The notes under the pieces: generated by a model
The model's database searches: none
The model's input: only the letters and a program-made list of their open reading frames with translations
What the model was told of the DNA's origin: nothing
Position numbers and translations under genes: made by a program
NCBI GenBank assembly: GCA_930367205.1
Contig: OV884009.1
Coordinates: forward strand, 124,008,639 to 124,072,638
Reading direction: 5' to 3'
Length of the DNA stretch: 64,000 nt
DNA from: Acanthosoma haemorrhoidale
Taxonomy: Eukaryota > Arthropoda > Insecta > Hemiptera > Acanthosomatidae
Shown: piece after piece, positions 34,286 through 46,800 of the stretch
Layout: each line of letters opens with the position of its first letter
How positions within the stretch are numbered: the stretch's first letter is position 1

Positions 34286-36589
34286 TCATTAAATCCTTTA
34301 ATTATTTACCACCACAAACAAATGAGTAGTTGAATCAAGTTCTAGCTAATGTTTGAGTGTTCATTTTCACTATATTATTTAGGTCACTATTATATGCTTC
34401 TATTTAGAGAATTTCTATTTATTTTTTAATGCATGAATCTACCTATGTCTGTATCAGCATATTTATCTGTGGTAACCCAATAGTGAATTAGATATAGTGT
34501 GTATATGTTTTATTTTTCAAGCAGGTTCTGGTTTTTGTTTACATTTATTTAATTGTTGATAAATATATGAGTATATGTATATTTTTATTATATCGTTTCT
34601 AATTTCATTTTATTTTTTTATTTCTCTGCACATTGAAAACCAGAACGGGGTCTGGCACTGTGAGAAAACCCTCTTTATGTTAAAGATGTGTGTGTTTTTT
34701 TTAAGTAGGGTTAGATAAGGGAGGGTGTTTATTGCGCACCATCGCAATCACTATCCGTCTGTGCTGGATGGAGCTACCTGGATGTGGAGGAATGATCCGA
34801 CAGATGAATGAACCCGGTGAAAGAAAGAAGGAAAATAAGGCAGGGATGAGCAAGAGGGGGGCTGGGCCGGGACTGGTTCTACTAGGGCTAGCAGCGACGA
34901 GCCGGGAGCCTGGAGGTTGGTGAACCTACTCCCCTCAGCTCATCTCCGCCTTCCACCACCTCTAGCAGCTCATCCATAAGCCCCTACCACTGCTGGAAAT
35001 GTTAAGAAAATCCTTTTGGGTTCCATCCTTGAGAAATTTAAATGGACAGCTAAAGGTTAATAATGGTTTCTTATGATCCAGTCAAATGTCATCCATCAAA
35101 CAATTACTTGACGCTTTGCACAGCATAATGCATCATTAATCAAGACGTCGACACCTTTATTTCGACACCATCCTCAAATGGTTTATAATTTAATATAAAT
35201 ATATTAAAATATTTGTATTTAATTATATGTAATTAATTGATAATAAGTGATTCTTCATCGTAAGATAGCTTATGTTTTTAACATTCATTAACTAATAACT
35301 CCTAGTCATCTTTTATGGAGTTAAACATATTTTTCATGTTGTCAGGTCGTCAAATGGAACCTCTGTGAAAAATTTAGTAGAAAAATTAGTCATCACAAAA
35401 ATTTAAAAAAAGTTAACAATTACAAACGTTTAAGTGAATTATCATGCATCAAACAATTGTTTCGTTATGGTCGAGAAAGCGATGAAATAATAGTCGACGA
35501 AAGTCATAATACTTATACTGTATTATGCACATCGGATTGTAACCGACAAATATTATATACTTGCACGAAAATGGTATGAAATGTAGCAACGCCACAGTCA
35601 ATAAAATTACCACCATGTGGATCTCTGCAAATAGATTCAAAGCTGTCGCAGAATCTATATTTTGTTAACATGTAAATAAAATAATAAAGGGGTTATAAAA
35701 AAAAAAAAAAAATCAAAACTTGATACATATATCATAAATGACGAGATACCTTTAATTTGGTACTCCACTTAACATAATAGAAAATCATGTATGTTTTTTA
35801 TTACAACAAATTGATTGACAAGTGTCCCACAAGGATGCTTTTATTTTTAGCACTAGTGGAACATCAAATAAAACTTTTAACAAAATATCAGTCTATATGA
35901 ATGCCGGATTCCAAAAACATTGCCTATACGCCATTGATGACAGGTTTAATGACTTTGCGTGCTTATAGTTCACTTTACTACCTACAGATATTGCATATTA
36001 TTAATGAGATTGACAAGATATTTAATTTTATGTGCTTCTCTACATAATACAATGGTTTATATTTTACCACTAATTGTTTACTTAACATTCATTCATTATT
36101 GAGGAATTAATTAGAACTTCCATAAAAAATATAATTTTTCTAAACATAGGCCGATAACTTTATTTACGTTTCCGTTACACATTCATTGAGAATTACATTT
36201 TTTATTTTAATAATTAGTTTTTGTTTTCATTTTATGTTTTGCATATCTTTGTTAAAATAAAAGCTAATATAAATAACCTAGTTTACTAATAAAAAACACA
36301 TATATGTGTAAACTCCAGCTGATGATCTAGCTGGCTGTGTTTTGTGTGTGAAGGTTACTTTCAAGATAAGACCTATTTTTTATTGTTTGCTTATGTGTTG
36401 TGACTATCCACTAAAATACCTGGTAAATAACGTGTACTTTAATTAATCTTTAAAGGTATGTCTATTTCGTTTATTTTATATTGTTCAATCGTTTGATGCT
36501 TTTAATTCTAATGCCATAGTAAATGTTTACAGATTAATAAAATCAGTTATTGAATTATTAAAACAAACTTACAAGTTATTGATTGAAAA
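34286..36589. other. No recognised gene
   Basis: Mostly AT-rich. The interval 34640-34990 is GC-richer and has a small open frame (MRTIAITIRLCWME...) with no domain I recognise. At 35676-35713 AATAAA-like motifs are followed by a run of about 15 A, which could be the 3' end of a retroposed RNA. The 5' part of the gypsy element that follows may begin in the last few hundred bases, but no LTR could be delimited. Confidence 0.45.
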
Positions 36590-38270
36590 ATGAATGATAA
36601 AACAAGGGAATCCAAATTATTTGTACATATCATCAAAACAGACGAATATGATTATGATCTAGTGGAAATTTCTGAAGATAAACAATTATGGTTCAGTTTA
36701 CCAGTTGATTTCCGGAATCTACAACATCATCAGGTATTATTAACAAAATCAACTATTAAAAACGCTGTTTCCGCAATGAGACCAGTCAACGGATAATGGA
36801 AAGTAGGCATTAAAATAGATGAAGATTTAAAGAAAGTGTATTTTGATGAGGATGATAACCTTTGTTTTAACAACCTTCCATAAGGGGAATCCAATTCAAT
36901 GATTGATTGTAGCGTAAGCCTTAACCAATCAAATGAAGACAATTTTCCCCCCAGAAATTCAAAGAATTAGAAGCTAAATTAAATTCTAATGAAATTAAAC
37001 TGCTGGAGGTAGAAAAGAAATTTATTATAGAAAAATTTGATAAAAAACAAAATCCTTCAGATTGGTTAGAACGCTTTGAATCTGAATGTATGAGGCACAA
37101 CGTGACTAGAGTTACAAAGATTATTAAAATCATTCGTTTTTTTGTAGACGGCCCAACCAAAGATTGGTATGAGGGAAATTTAAAAAAGATAGGTCTAGTA
37201 AATTGGTCTGAATGGAGAAAATCTTTTTTAACAGTTTTCATAGATAAAGGTTGGTCAAAGATTAGGAAAGCATATAGCTTTGAATATTTAGGAGGCTCAT
37301 TGGTTGATTAGGCATTAGCAAAAGAAAGGTTATGTTTTGAAGTGGAAAGCCAAAGTACAGTTTTTTCAAGAATCAATATGATTGTTGTGGGACTACGATT
37401 GGGTAGTACATGATGAATTAGACAGAGAAGAAATAAGTATTGAAAAACTGTTTATACAACTGAGGAGAATGGATGATTCATTTTTCAGAATGAAGAACAA
37501 CCATACACCAAATCAACGTATGAGCATAAAGTTGGAAAAATCTGTAACAGCCCCGTACCTACCGGGAAATAGGAAATTTTCCTTTGGAAGAGGTTGAGAA
37601 ATCAGGGAACGGGAAGTTAGGAACCTGGAAAGAATTATGTAAGACTTATCAGCTAGCCTGCATCAATTTATAACCGGGTGAATTGGTTGGGAAAGATACA
37701 AATAAAATCGATCCTTTTTCTATGCCAAAACTACTGGTTTATTAAAGTTAATAACTCATTTTAAACAATTTCTATAACACATAATGGTCATTGTATATTG
37801 ATATAATAATTGAATGTCCTAAGCTCCCACGGGGATTAATGTCCCCCACACCAAGTGAATTTGCTTGAGTTACCTTTAATACAGTCCTTTCCTAAGATCC
37901 GTCTATCTTTCCTCCTTTAGAACACTCACTATTTCTCACAGGTATCTCAGTATATCAATCCAAGCTTACACACATACGAGATAACCTTCCTCGTTTTTGT
38001 TACAACATGTGTTCTTATTATTTCAAATGCTGATGTCAAAGGCACGCGTTTATCCTCTTCCAGCCGTCTAGGAAGTGCAGATACCAGTCGGTGCCGGTAA
38101 TCTAATCTCGCGGAATGGTACATACTCAACGCTGTTTTGTTACAAATCCAAACAGAAAATCGATAAATAAAATAAAATAACTAGCTGTGGTTTAAAGAAA
38201 CCCTGTTCTATTTGTGAAAATTTCGGATGGCCAAATCGTTATCATTCGGAAAAAGAATGCAGAAATAAAA
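36590..38270 (+). pseudogene. Gypsy gag pseudogene
   Basis: Pieces in different frames include MNDKTRESKLFVHIIKTDEY, then IEKFDKKQNPSDWLERFESE, RHNVTRVTKIIKIIRFFVDG, PTKDWYEGNLKKIG and WRKSFLTVFIDKGW, the capsid-like core of gypsy gag proteins. After the inserted solo LTR the nucleocapsid end is visible: KPCSICENFGWPNRYHSEKE with a following Cys, a CCHC-like knuckle. Stops at 36796 and elsewhere and the 602-bp insertion disable it. Confidence 0.8.
37543..38144 (-). mobile_element. Solo LTR inserted in gypsy gag
   Basis: The 602-bp unit begins TGTAACAGCC and ends CTGTTTTGTTACA: a perfect 7-bp inverted pair (TGTAACA/TGTTACA) with canonical TG...CA ends. It is flanked by a 4-bp duplication AATC (37539-37542 and 38145-38148). 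The gag reading on either side is contiguous once it is ignored. It has no coding content. A TTTAATAAACC polyadenylation-type motif on the minus strand (about 37738-37748) suggests minus orientation. Its parent family is not present elsewhere in the window. Confidence 0.85.
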
Positions 38271-38925
38271 CTTTATTTGTGACAAAAAAATTAGTTAATC
38301 TAAGTGAGGATACATCATTATCTGCTGATAATCCTAATAACACATGTGAAGACTGCAACAACAATACCAACAAAGACCACCTAATAATTACCAAGGAAAC
38401 TATAAAGGAAATAATTTTAATCCTAACTATCAAAGACAACGATACGCGCCGCAACAATATCAACCACGTTATAATAACATTTATAATAATAATTACGCGC
38501 AACAACCCCAACAACAGCGTTATAACTACCAACAACAATGGAATCCACAAGACCAACATAATTACTTTAACCAACCTCAGCAAAATAATCAAGTACAAAA
38601 TCAACCACAACAAAAATATCCTGAAACTGTTTCGATGCGTACTGTGAGTGACAGAGCACATCATATAGAGGACGATAAAGACAAAATAATTAGAGAACTT
38701 CAAGAGAGACTAGATCGTGTTGAAAATCATTTTTTGACTCAGGACAGATCCAAACCGATCCACCTCCCTCAGAGGAGCAGGACCAATTTTAAATAATAAT
38801 AATAAAACAAATAATAATAATAAAAGTGTAGATAATAATAATACTAAACAAAATACGGCGACTAAACAAAATACGGTGACTAAACAAAATACGGTGACAA
38901 CAATGCGAAGAACTGCATCACACGA

Positions 38926-39117
38926 ATGACACCGTATATTATAGACTTTAAAAATAATAAATGGCTCATTGATACGGGAGCGACTAAAAATTATATTCAC
39001 CCAGACTTAGTGACTAAACATAAATTAATAACAAATAAAAAAGAATTTTCCATTAAAACGCCTACAGGTTACGACGACGGTAACTTAAGTGTTAAACTAA
39101 TCCTATATTGGGCGTAG
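38926..39117 (+). pseudogene. Gypsy retropepsin fragment
   Basis: The open frame reads NKWLIDTGATKNYIHPDL, containing the aspartic protease DTGA active site, then KEFSIKTPTGYDDGNLSVKL. Upstream (38700-38920) lies low-complexity AAT-repeat sequence. Downstream, FDILLGFETMKDL (near 39165-39200, another frame) is the protease flap end. The frame is broken by a stop at 39117. Confidence 0.8.
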
Positions 39118-39575
39118 ATCAACTAATTGACTTTTGAGTTTACCCATTTTCTAATAGATTTGACATTTTGTTAGGCTTTGAAACAATGAAAGATTTAATA
39201 ATGAATGTTAATTGTAAAGAAAATCACATAGTGATCGGAAACAATAAAGTCAAATTTAAAGATTCAAAAGATGAAATAAATATAATGGATAATGAAAATG
39301 AAATAAGAAATGTATTAAGAACGGAACACATACGGAATGAAATATAAAATAAATTAATAAAAATAATTTCTAATAACGGAGAAATAATTAAAAAAGAGAA
39401 TGAAAAACTTCAACCGACTAATTTAATAAAGCATCGGATAAGTACTAAGAATAATGACCCAATCTATACAAGGAATTATCGGTACCCCGAGCAATTTAAA
39501 AGCCAAATAAAAGAAGAAGTACAAAAATTATTAAGGGATGGAATAATAAGAAAAAGCAATTCACCATTATGGATA

Positions 39576-40152
39576 GTGCCGAAAAAGATGGATGCTAGTG
39601 GAATTAAGAAAGTGAGAATGGTCATAGACTACCGCAAACTTAATCTAGAAACCACTAATGATAAATTCCCCTTACCAAATATAGAAGATGTACTTAATCA
39701 ATTAAAAGGAGCTAAATATTTTACAACTATTGATTTAACTTCGGGTTTTCACCAAATACTTATGGACGAAGAATCAATTCCAAAAACAGCCTTTAGCACA
39801 GACGACGGACATTATAAGTTTGTAAGAATGCCGTTTGGTTTATGCAATGCACCAACAACCTTCCAACGCATGATTAATATGGCTATAGAAAATCTACCCA
39901 GAACTATGGCATATATTGACGATATTATAATTTATTCAAAAAATGAAGAAGAACATTTAAAAGAAATTGAAAAAGTATTACAAACATTAAAGAAAAATCA
40001 TTTAAGTATACAATTAGACAAAACCGAATTGAAATTTTTGAGATACATAGTAACTCAAAATGGACTTAAGACAGATCCTAATAAAACAAAAACCATTTCA
40101 GAATTTAAACAACCTAATGGTAAAAAATCCCTTAGACGATTTCTAGGAATGA
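39576..40152 (+). pseudogene. Gypsy reverse transcriptase, truncated
   Basis: About 190 residues of uninterrupted RT: VPKKMDASGIKKVRMVIDYR, DLTSGFHQILMDEESIPKTA, FVRMPFGLCNAPTTFQRMIN, the catalytic box AYIDDIIIYSKN, and LRRFLGMN. It starts in frame upstream of the Met (KSNSPLWIVPKK). It belongs with the 17.6/297-type gypsy group by general appearance. It ends at FLGMN, where the sequence changes to Jockey-like gag; the thumb, RNase H and integrase are missing. Confidence 0.88.
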
Positions 40153-41650
40153 ATCAAATATTTGGAAGATACGAAGGCTGATTGCCATACGTATCAACTA
40201 AAGCAAAAAAGATCGCTACAGGTGGTGATCAGAAACCTGCATTCCACATCACCAGCTGACAAAATTGAGGATGAGTTCTCAGTTCTTGGATAAAAAGTTC
40301 GTGAAATAACCAACGTGCTGCGTGAGCACAAGCAACAAGACAAACCTATTAAAAGGGCGTTACCATTGTTCTTTGTTGATCAAGAGCTAACACCTGGAGT
40401 AGAGAAAATGTACGAGTCAACCCACATATATTATACAAGCATACAGGTCGAAAAACCATGCCACGACATCGTCCGATGCCTTATAGGCACACAAAAAGCT
40501 ACTGCCACCCCCCCCCCTGGTGTGTAAAGTGTATTGGGAAACAAGAGCGAATTATGCAAGAAGACCTTGAAATCCCCTGCAGGTCTGCGAATAAAGCCAT
40601 CCCGCAAACTATAAGGGCTGCGAAGCTTATAGGGCACTGAAGTCTAGGAACGTCGTCGGCCAGAAGAGGAAGGAGAAGCTAGCCACAAGCATCTCAAGAA
40701 GCGGCCCAGCCAGAAATTCGAGGCCTTCTGTCTCTTTTGCCCATTTATTTCGGAACAGAGATCAGTCACAGGCACTGCCCACTCCTCGTCCACGAGTTCC
40801 TCTTCCTCAGCATTCCATTCATCCCGTCCACCTGCAAACCCAATCACATCCTCAACCACACATTTCGCATATTCCTCCACCTTCAAGCTCTTCAAATCTC
40901 ACTAGCCTCATTCCTAACCGAGTTCAGAACCCTACTTACCCCTCTCATTTCCCTTTTTACAAATCTTGTCTCCTACCTTATCACCGTTAAAAATCTATAA
41001 GTACAGCCTTCCGACTACTTATCCATTCTCTTTTGGAGTGCGTATGGTGTTCGCACCCACACTAACGAACTGATAGCACTACTCCACGACAAAAACATTG
41101 ACATAGCTCTCATTGCTGAAACAAGACATACGAGTAAACAACCATTTATACTTCAACATACCAGACTTACCGAACTGGTCACCAAGATGGAAGAGTACAT
41201 GCAGGTAACGCTGTAAATGTTTATAACTCTATTTCCCATCACATAGTTCTTTAGGTAGCACATTTCATTCCACTGCAGGGTCAATCAACACCCCTAGCAT
41301 CTCCTTTCTCACCCCTAGCATCGGCGTATTGTACCTCGCAATAAATCCGTTTCCGATTCCCAAGTCATATGCTTTCTATACTCCACCGGACATCATTTCC
41401 TTGTGGGTGAGGGGACTTTAGCGTAAAGCACCAACGTTGGGACTCAAGATCCACATATAGACGAGAAGGTGCTTTGCTGTCTGCACTCACGCAGAAACTT
41501 TGATCCACTATCTCTCCTATTGGCCATCTGATCCCAACCGAAATTCTGATCTTGACTATTTCTTCTTTTACAATAGTTTAGGGACAGTAAACGATTCATT
41601 TACGCACCTAGATGACCTCTCCCCCCTATTCAAACATAGCTCTTTCTAAC
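40153..41650 (+). mobile_element. Jockey-like non-LTR fragment (gag and endonuclease)
   Basis: From KYLEDTKADCHTYQLKQK-like text at 40153-40210 (out of frame with the RT before it), the fragment reads gag pieces (NVLREHKQQDKPIKRALPLF, then FVDQELTPGVEKMYESTHIY near 40310-40440), a proline/serine-rich linker, then an endonuclease trace (YRTGHQDGRVHAGNAV near 41170, HHFLVGEG near 41395). It is the same family as the gag at 29.3 kb. Many stops. It is truncated before the RT, with no poly(A). Confidence 0.8.
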
Positions 41651-42673
41651 CATTTGCCTAAGACCAAAGTTTTATCAAAATTTTCAAGTTTACCGTAGTT
41701 TGTTTCACAACAATTTTTGGCCATACTTGTTTATTGTTTTAAAAAAAATCTCTGGATGAGGTAAACTATCAACTTGACCTGCTGATGAAAACGCTGATTT
41801 GAACGGCACCCTAAAAAATGAATGGAATCTCTTGTCTGAAATATTTGGAATTAGCCTAATAATTTCCTATCTAATTATTAGTATGTAGGTGTTTCCACAC
41901 CAAAAAAGCTAGACCATTTTGTTCTATACTTATAAAAGTATAATTTAACAATATTTTTGTATTTGCAATTTGATCTGTACTGTGAATAATACGAAATGAG
42001 ATGAGAGGTGAATAAGATGTATAGTCAACATTAAGTAATCTTTTTTTAAACAAGTAGTTATCAGAAAAGCCCCTTGGTTTCCTTTCCCTCTATAGGTTGA
42101 ATTGACTTCCTTCCAAAAAAAAAAAAAAATACAAAATAACGTCTATTCCTACCTATATAATTTTGAGGTACCTCAAAGGAGAGGCTCAACTTTCATTCAA
42201 GTACAGGCATCATTTTTGTTTGTCTGTTATACAGTTAGCGGTCCAACCTCTCTACCAAAACAATGGTCAGCTAGGCATAAAGTAAAGATGTTGACACTCC
42301 CCCAACAATCCTGTGTAACTAATTGTCACGTGCTGCGGCCGACCACTTCTTCATTCGCATGCGAGGGAGATGACAATCTTGAGGAACTGGGAAGTATATT
42401 TGTATTTAAATGTATAAATGACTGAGTGAATGCTGAACTGTAAATGTGGAATGGATGAAATAATTGATCACATTTACTTATTGCCCAATAGACTAGATTC
42501 TAATTTTATTTTCGATGAAAAGATTTTCTAGCTTATATTTTTATAAATGGATATAAACATTTTACAAAAGGGTGCTTTTATTTTTTGCATCCATGGACCA
42601 TAAAGTAAAACTTTCATGCAAAATTTCATTCATCTATACAAAACAATGATTGAGAATACACTTTTAATGTCAG
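41651..42673. other. No recognised feature
   Basis: AT-rich sequence with a 15-A run at about 42115-42129 and a small open frame of no recognisable family. It ends with GTCAG (42669-42673), the target duplication of the next element. Confidence 0.55.
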
Positions 42674-43293
42674 TGTCGGGTAATGTTACTAGGGGAGTGC
42701 CCAAGCACTCTAGCCCTGGTGACAAGTGCGAATTGTTCAAGTTTGTGACCTGGACAATCGTTCCAGGTCGGCGTTAATATCTGACTCCATTTCTGATAGG
42801 TATGTGCCCCGACAATGCACTATGTTCAAGGGGTACAGAGGATTCATAAAGAATAAGTCAAAGTTTCAGAGTTCGAACAGAAGCAAGTATCACGGAGGAA
42901 CGGCGCGAAAAGACTGACTGTCTGGGGCTAGCCTCCTCCGTTAAATATGGCCCACGCCTCCTTGGGAGGGCTGAACAAAAAAGGTTCCTTAGGGCCTGCG
43001 AGATCCTAACATGTGGCAAGGAGCATGCCGATTCTCAGTAATCTGTCAGACTGCTGACAGGACCACTTAGGCTGTGGTTTACATGTGACAAGGGTCCCGC
43101 AGGCCAGGCTGTAAGGGTCTCTCTAATTTATGACTGACAGTCGTTGTCCCGTCTCATGTTACTTGCTTCTGCTTTTCTTTATTGCTAATAGATTTATAAT
43201 AATTTACTTTTGTTCATGTTATTTACCTTTGTCTATAATATATCTGCAATAACGTATAGGGTGATTTCACTTTATATACTAAGAATCGCCACA
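42674..43293 (-). repeat. 3' LTR of CsRN1-like element
   Basis: 620 bp. On the minus strand it starts TGTGGCGATTC and ends TTACCCGACA (TG...CA). It contains AGCAATAAAGAAAAG as a likely polyadenylation signal. A 63-codon open frame in it (MRIVQVCDLDN...) recurs in the other LTR and is not a gene. Confidence 0.95.
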
Positions 43294-43312
43294 GGGCTCC
43301 CCCAAATTGCCC
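43294..43312 (-). promoter_or_regulatory. Polypurine tract of CsRN1-like element
   Basis: On the minus strand the sequence just before the 3' LTR reads TTTGGGGGAGCCC, the purine-rich primer for second-strand synthesis. Confidence 0.7.
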
Positions 43313-43833
43313 TATACAAGTTTGACAGTTTTCATATATTGAATTACATTGCATAATAAAAACGTACATAATACAAACATATGTCTATCAATTTTTTCTT
43401 AAACGCTTACACTTTTGTGTACATTGGACATTATTTGTAGAACAATTATTACAAATAAACAATTAAATAGCTCTTTCCTTAAAAAAATTTTATCTTTTGC
43501 CTGAATGGGAAGAAAAGAATCAACATTGTACTTGATAACCGACCCAGTTAGCTAATTAAAATGTAACCACTACAAACAGTCACAAGTATTAAGATATACA
43601 TATTTACATACACGTTTGACTAACATTATTTTACAATTGTTGTGGTCTATTGATCGCTATTAACATTTACGAACGAGAAAAAACAAAAAAAATATATAAA
43701 ATGACTTATAGTAACAAGTGGTAACTTAGGTCCTAATATAATATATAAAAATATTATAGCGTATATTTCGAAACAACTAAAAAAAAAAAAAAAAAAAATA
43801 ACTGATATTTTATCAGTAATGTCTATTTTATAT

Positions 43834-46800
43834 TTACCGTCGCGCTATCGAACTTCTCGTGCAGAGGTATGGTGGTGGAGTGTTTCCTAATTCCTCTGGT
43901 TCACCCGGTGTAGGTAAACTTTCGGTGGTGTTTAGCAAATAAGCTGGCTTGACACGGTCTAGGGAAATGCGAGTCTCCTTATTATCTGCCATTATGACTA
44001 TGGTTTTATTATTCCTGCTGACTACTGGGTGCGGACCAGTATAAGCCGGCTCGAGGCTACGCCGGTGTTCTTGTCGAACGAAGACGTGTGTGCAGGTGTT
44101 GAGGTCTTTGCTAATGAACGTCTTCTTCGTGTCTTCCCGGTGTTGAGTGATGTTGCGTCGAACGTCAAGATCTACTTGTGTTGGTGTAAAGTATTCTCCG
44201 GGAAGGCGTAAGGGTTTTTTGTATGTTCGCTCGGCGACACTGCACCCTAGGTCCTCTTTGATTACACTTCGTAGGCCGAGCAGGACTGCTGGTAGGCTTC
44301 GCGTCCACTGACGGTGTTGTGAATGGGCGGTTAGTGCGGTTTTCAGCGAGCGGTGCCATCGTTCAATTCGGCCGTTTGACTGTGGATGGTAGGCGGTGGT
44401 CCGAATTCTCTCGACACTCAGGAGGCGGGTCAGTCTCGTGAACAACTCTGATTCAAACTGACGGCCTTGGTCAGTCGTTATTCGAATGGGTGTGCCGAAC
44501 CTGGCAACCCAGCCACTAAAGAAGGCGTCGGCTACGGTGGTAGCTTCCATGTTGCCAAGTGGAATTGCCTCAGGCCATCCCGTGGCTCGGTCAATCATGG
44601 TGAGGATGTATCGCTTGCCTTCTGAAGTTGGTAGGGGTCCTACGAGGTCGATGTGCACGTGCTCGAACCTCCCCGCGGCCGCGAATTGCCCTGGAGGGGT
44701 TATGGTGTGGCGGTGTACTTTTGAGGTCTGGCATGCTATACAACATCGTGCCCATCGAGCCACGTCAGCGTTCATACCCGGCCAAAAAAACCTCTGGCTC
44801 ATCATTTTCCGACTTGCTCTTACTCCTGGGTGGCTTAGGCTGTGCAGCTGGTCGAAGGTGGATCTTCGAAAGCCCGAAGGCAAGTACGGCCTTGGCTCCC
44901 CCAGTGAGGTCTCGCAAATGAGAGAAATGTCGCTGCCGGGGATGTTAACGGGCTCTAACCTGCATGTGGCGTTCTGTTCCCTGAAGACTGTTAATTCTTG
45001 ATCTTCTACTTGAGCCGTGTGTAATTTTTGAAAATTTTCCGGGACACAGATGGCTTCTATGCGCGAGAGGGCATCCGCCACGACGTTGTCCTCACCCTTA
45101 CAATAGCGTATTTCTGTCGTGAATTGAGCTATGTAATTTAGGTATCGCATACGTCGTGGGCAGGAAGTGTCACTTTGTTGGGCCATGGCGTGGGTGAGCG
45201 GTTTGTGGTCTGTATAAATGATTACTTCCCGCGCTTCGAGAAGCTGTCGAAAATATTTGACTGCTTCGTAGATAGCTAATAGCTCTCTATCGAAGGTGCT
45301 GTATTTTGACTGAGCAGTGTTAAAAGCGCGGCTGAAGAAGCCAATAGGCCGTAACGCGCCGCCCTCCATCTGTTGTAGTGCTGCACCCATAGCTGTGTCG
45401 CTGGCGTCAGTGGCTAGGATTAGCTGCCCGTCTGTTGATGGATGAGCGAGATAGGCGGCGTTCGCCAGAGTCCTGCGGGTTTCCTCGAAAGCGCTAGCAG
45501 CTTCTTCGGTCCAGTTGACGATGGTACGGTCATTTTTCTTGGCGCCTTGTAAGTAGGTGTTAAGTACACTCTGGTGCTCAGCTGCGTTAGGTAAGCATCG
45601 GCGATAAAAGTTGACCATTCCGAGAAAACGTCTGAGGTCTCGTATCGTAGTAGGTCGGGGGTAATCTAAGATTACCTGTACTTTAGCTGGTGATGGAACG
45701 ATGCCCTGGGGTGAGACATGGTACCCTAGGAATCCAACCTCGGGCTGTCCTAGCACGCATTTCGCGATGTTAAGGGTTAGCCCATGAGCAGCCAGCCGAC
45801 CGAAAACTGTTTCCAGGTGACGGTGGTGTTCCTCTTCGCTGACTGAAGCGATCAGTATGTCATCGAGGTATATAAACACAAATTGTAGATCTCTAAAAAT
45901 GTTGTCCATATACCTCTGGAACGACTGCGCGGCGTTGCGAAGGCCAAACGTCATCCGGAGAAATTCAAACAGTCCAAAGGGGGTGATAATAGCTGTTTTG
46001 GGAATGTCCTGGGGGTTTACCGGAATGTGATGGTACGCTCTTTTGATATCAAGTGTTGAAAATATGGTAGTGCCAAACAACTGGTTGTTAAAGTCTGAAA
46101 TATTGGGCACACCATACCGGTCTGGGATGGTTTTGTTGTTCAGTTGTCGGTAGTCTCCACAGGGGCGTATAGTCCCGTCCTTCTTCGTAACAATGTGAAG
46201 CGGACTTGCCCACGGGCTGTTGGAGGGCCGACAAATTCCTTCGTCCATCATACGCCGGAATTCTTCTTTGGCGGCTTGATATTTTGCTGGCGCTAATCGG
46301 CGAGCCTTGCTGCATACGGGCGGTCCACGGGTGTCTATGTAGTGCTCTACCTTTGTCGGCAGAATTGAACTCATAGGTTGTTGTGGTCGTGTGAGCTGAG
46401 GATAGCGCCGTAAGAGGCCGGCGTATTTGTTATCGGGTGGTATGCTTGATATCACGGAGAGCGTAGCGACGTGTGTTCTTCCCGTGGTACGACGACCAGT
46501 AATTCCATCGATCAGCTGGCGGTGCTGAAGATCTACCAGTAGGTGGTAATGAGCAAGGAAGTCGGCCCCTAGGATTGGCTGTTGAACTTCTGCCATTATG
46601 AAGTTCCACTTAAAGATCCGCTGCAGGCCTAGGTCGAGGTTCCTGTTGACTTCTCCATACGTTGGAATGGAGCTGCCGTTAGCGGCGTAGAGCTGGTAGT
46701 CGGAGGGTATAGCCTTTTTTACTTTGGGTGGGGGAAGTACGGAGATAGCTGCTCCCGTATCTACCAGGTAATGCTGCCGCGTGCGAACGTCTGTCACGAA

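Larger units (their letters stand above)
36590..40152 (+). mobile_element. Degenerate gypsy-type LTR retrotransposon (gag-PR-RT)
   Basis: AT-rich gypsy copy reading gag (36590-38270), protease (38940-39110) and RT (39540-40140) on the + strand. It is interrupted by a solo LTR at 37543-38144 and cut off in the RT at about 40152, where a Jockey-like fragment begins. No LTR of its own was found. It is full of stops and shifts except in the RT. Confidence 0.85.

Noticed and set aside
38242..38703. 153-residue minus-strand frame that looks like a membrane protein (Leu/Ile/Val rich)
   Set aside because: It is the complement of an Asn-rich AAT/AAC low-complexity part of the gypsy gag. The hydrophobicity is a translation artefact.
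42726..42917. 63-residue open frame occurring identically at 42726 and 47820
   Set aside because: Both copies are inside the two LTRs of one element, so the repetition is explained without a gene.
44486..45001. 171-residue + strand open frame
   Set aside because: It lies antisense to the intact gag-pol ORF of the CsRN1-like element. Its residues show no domain and follow from the codon use of the real frame.
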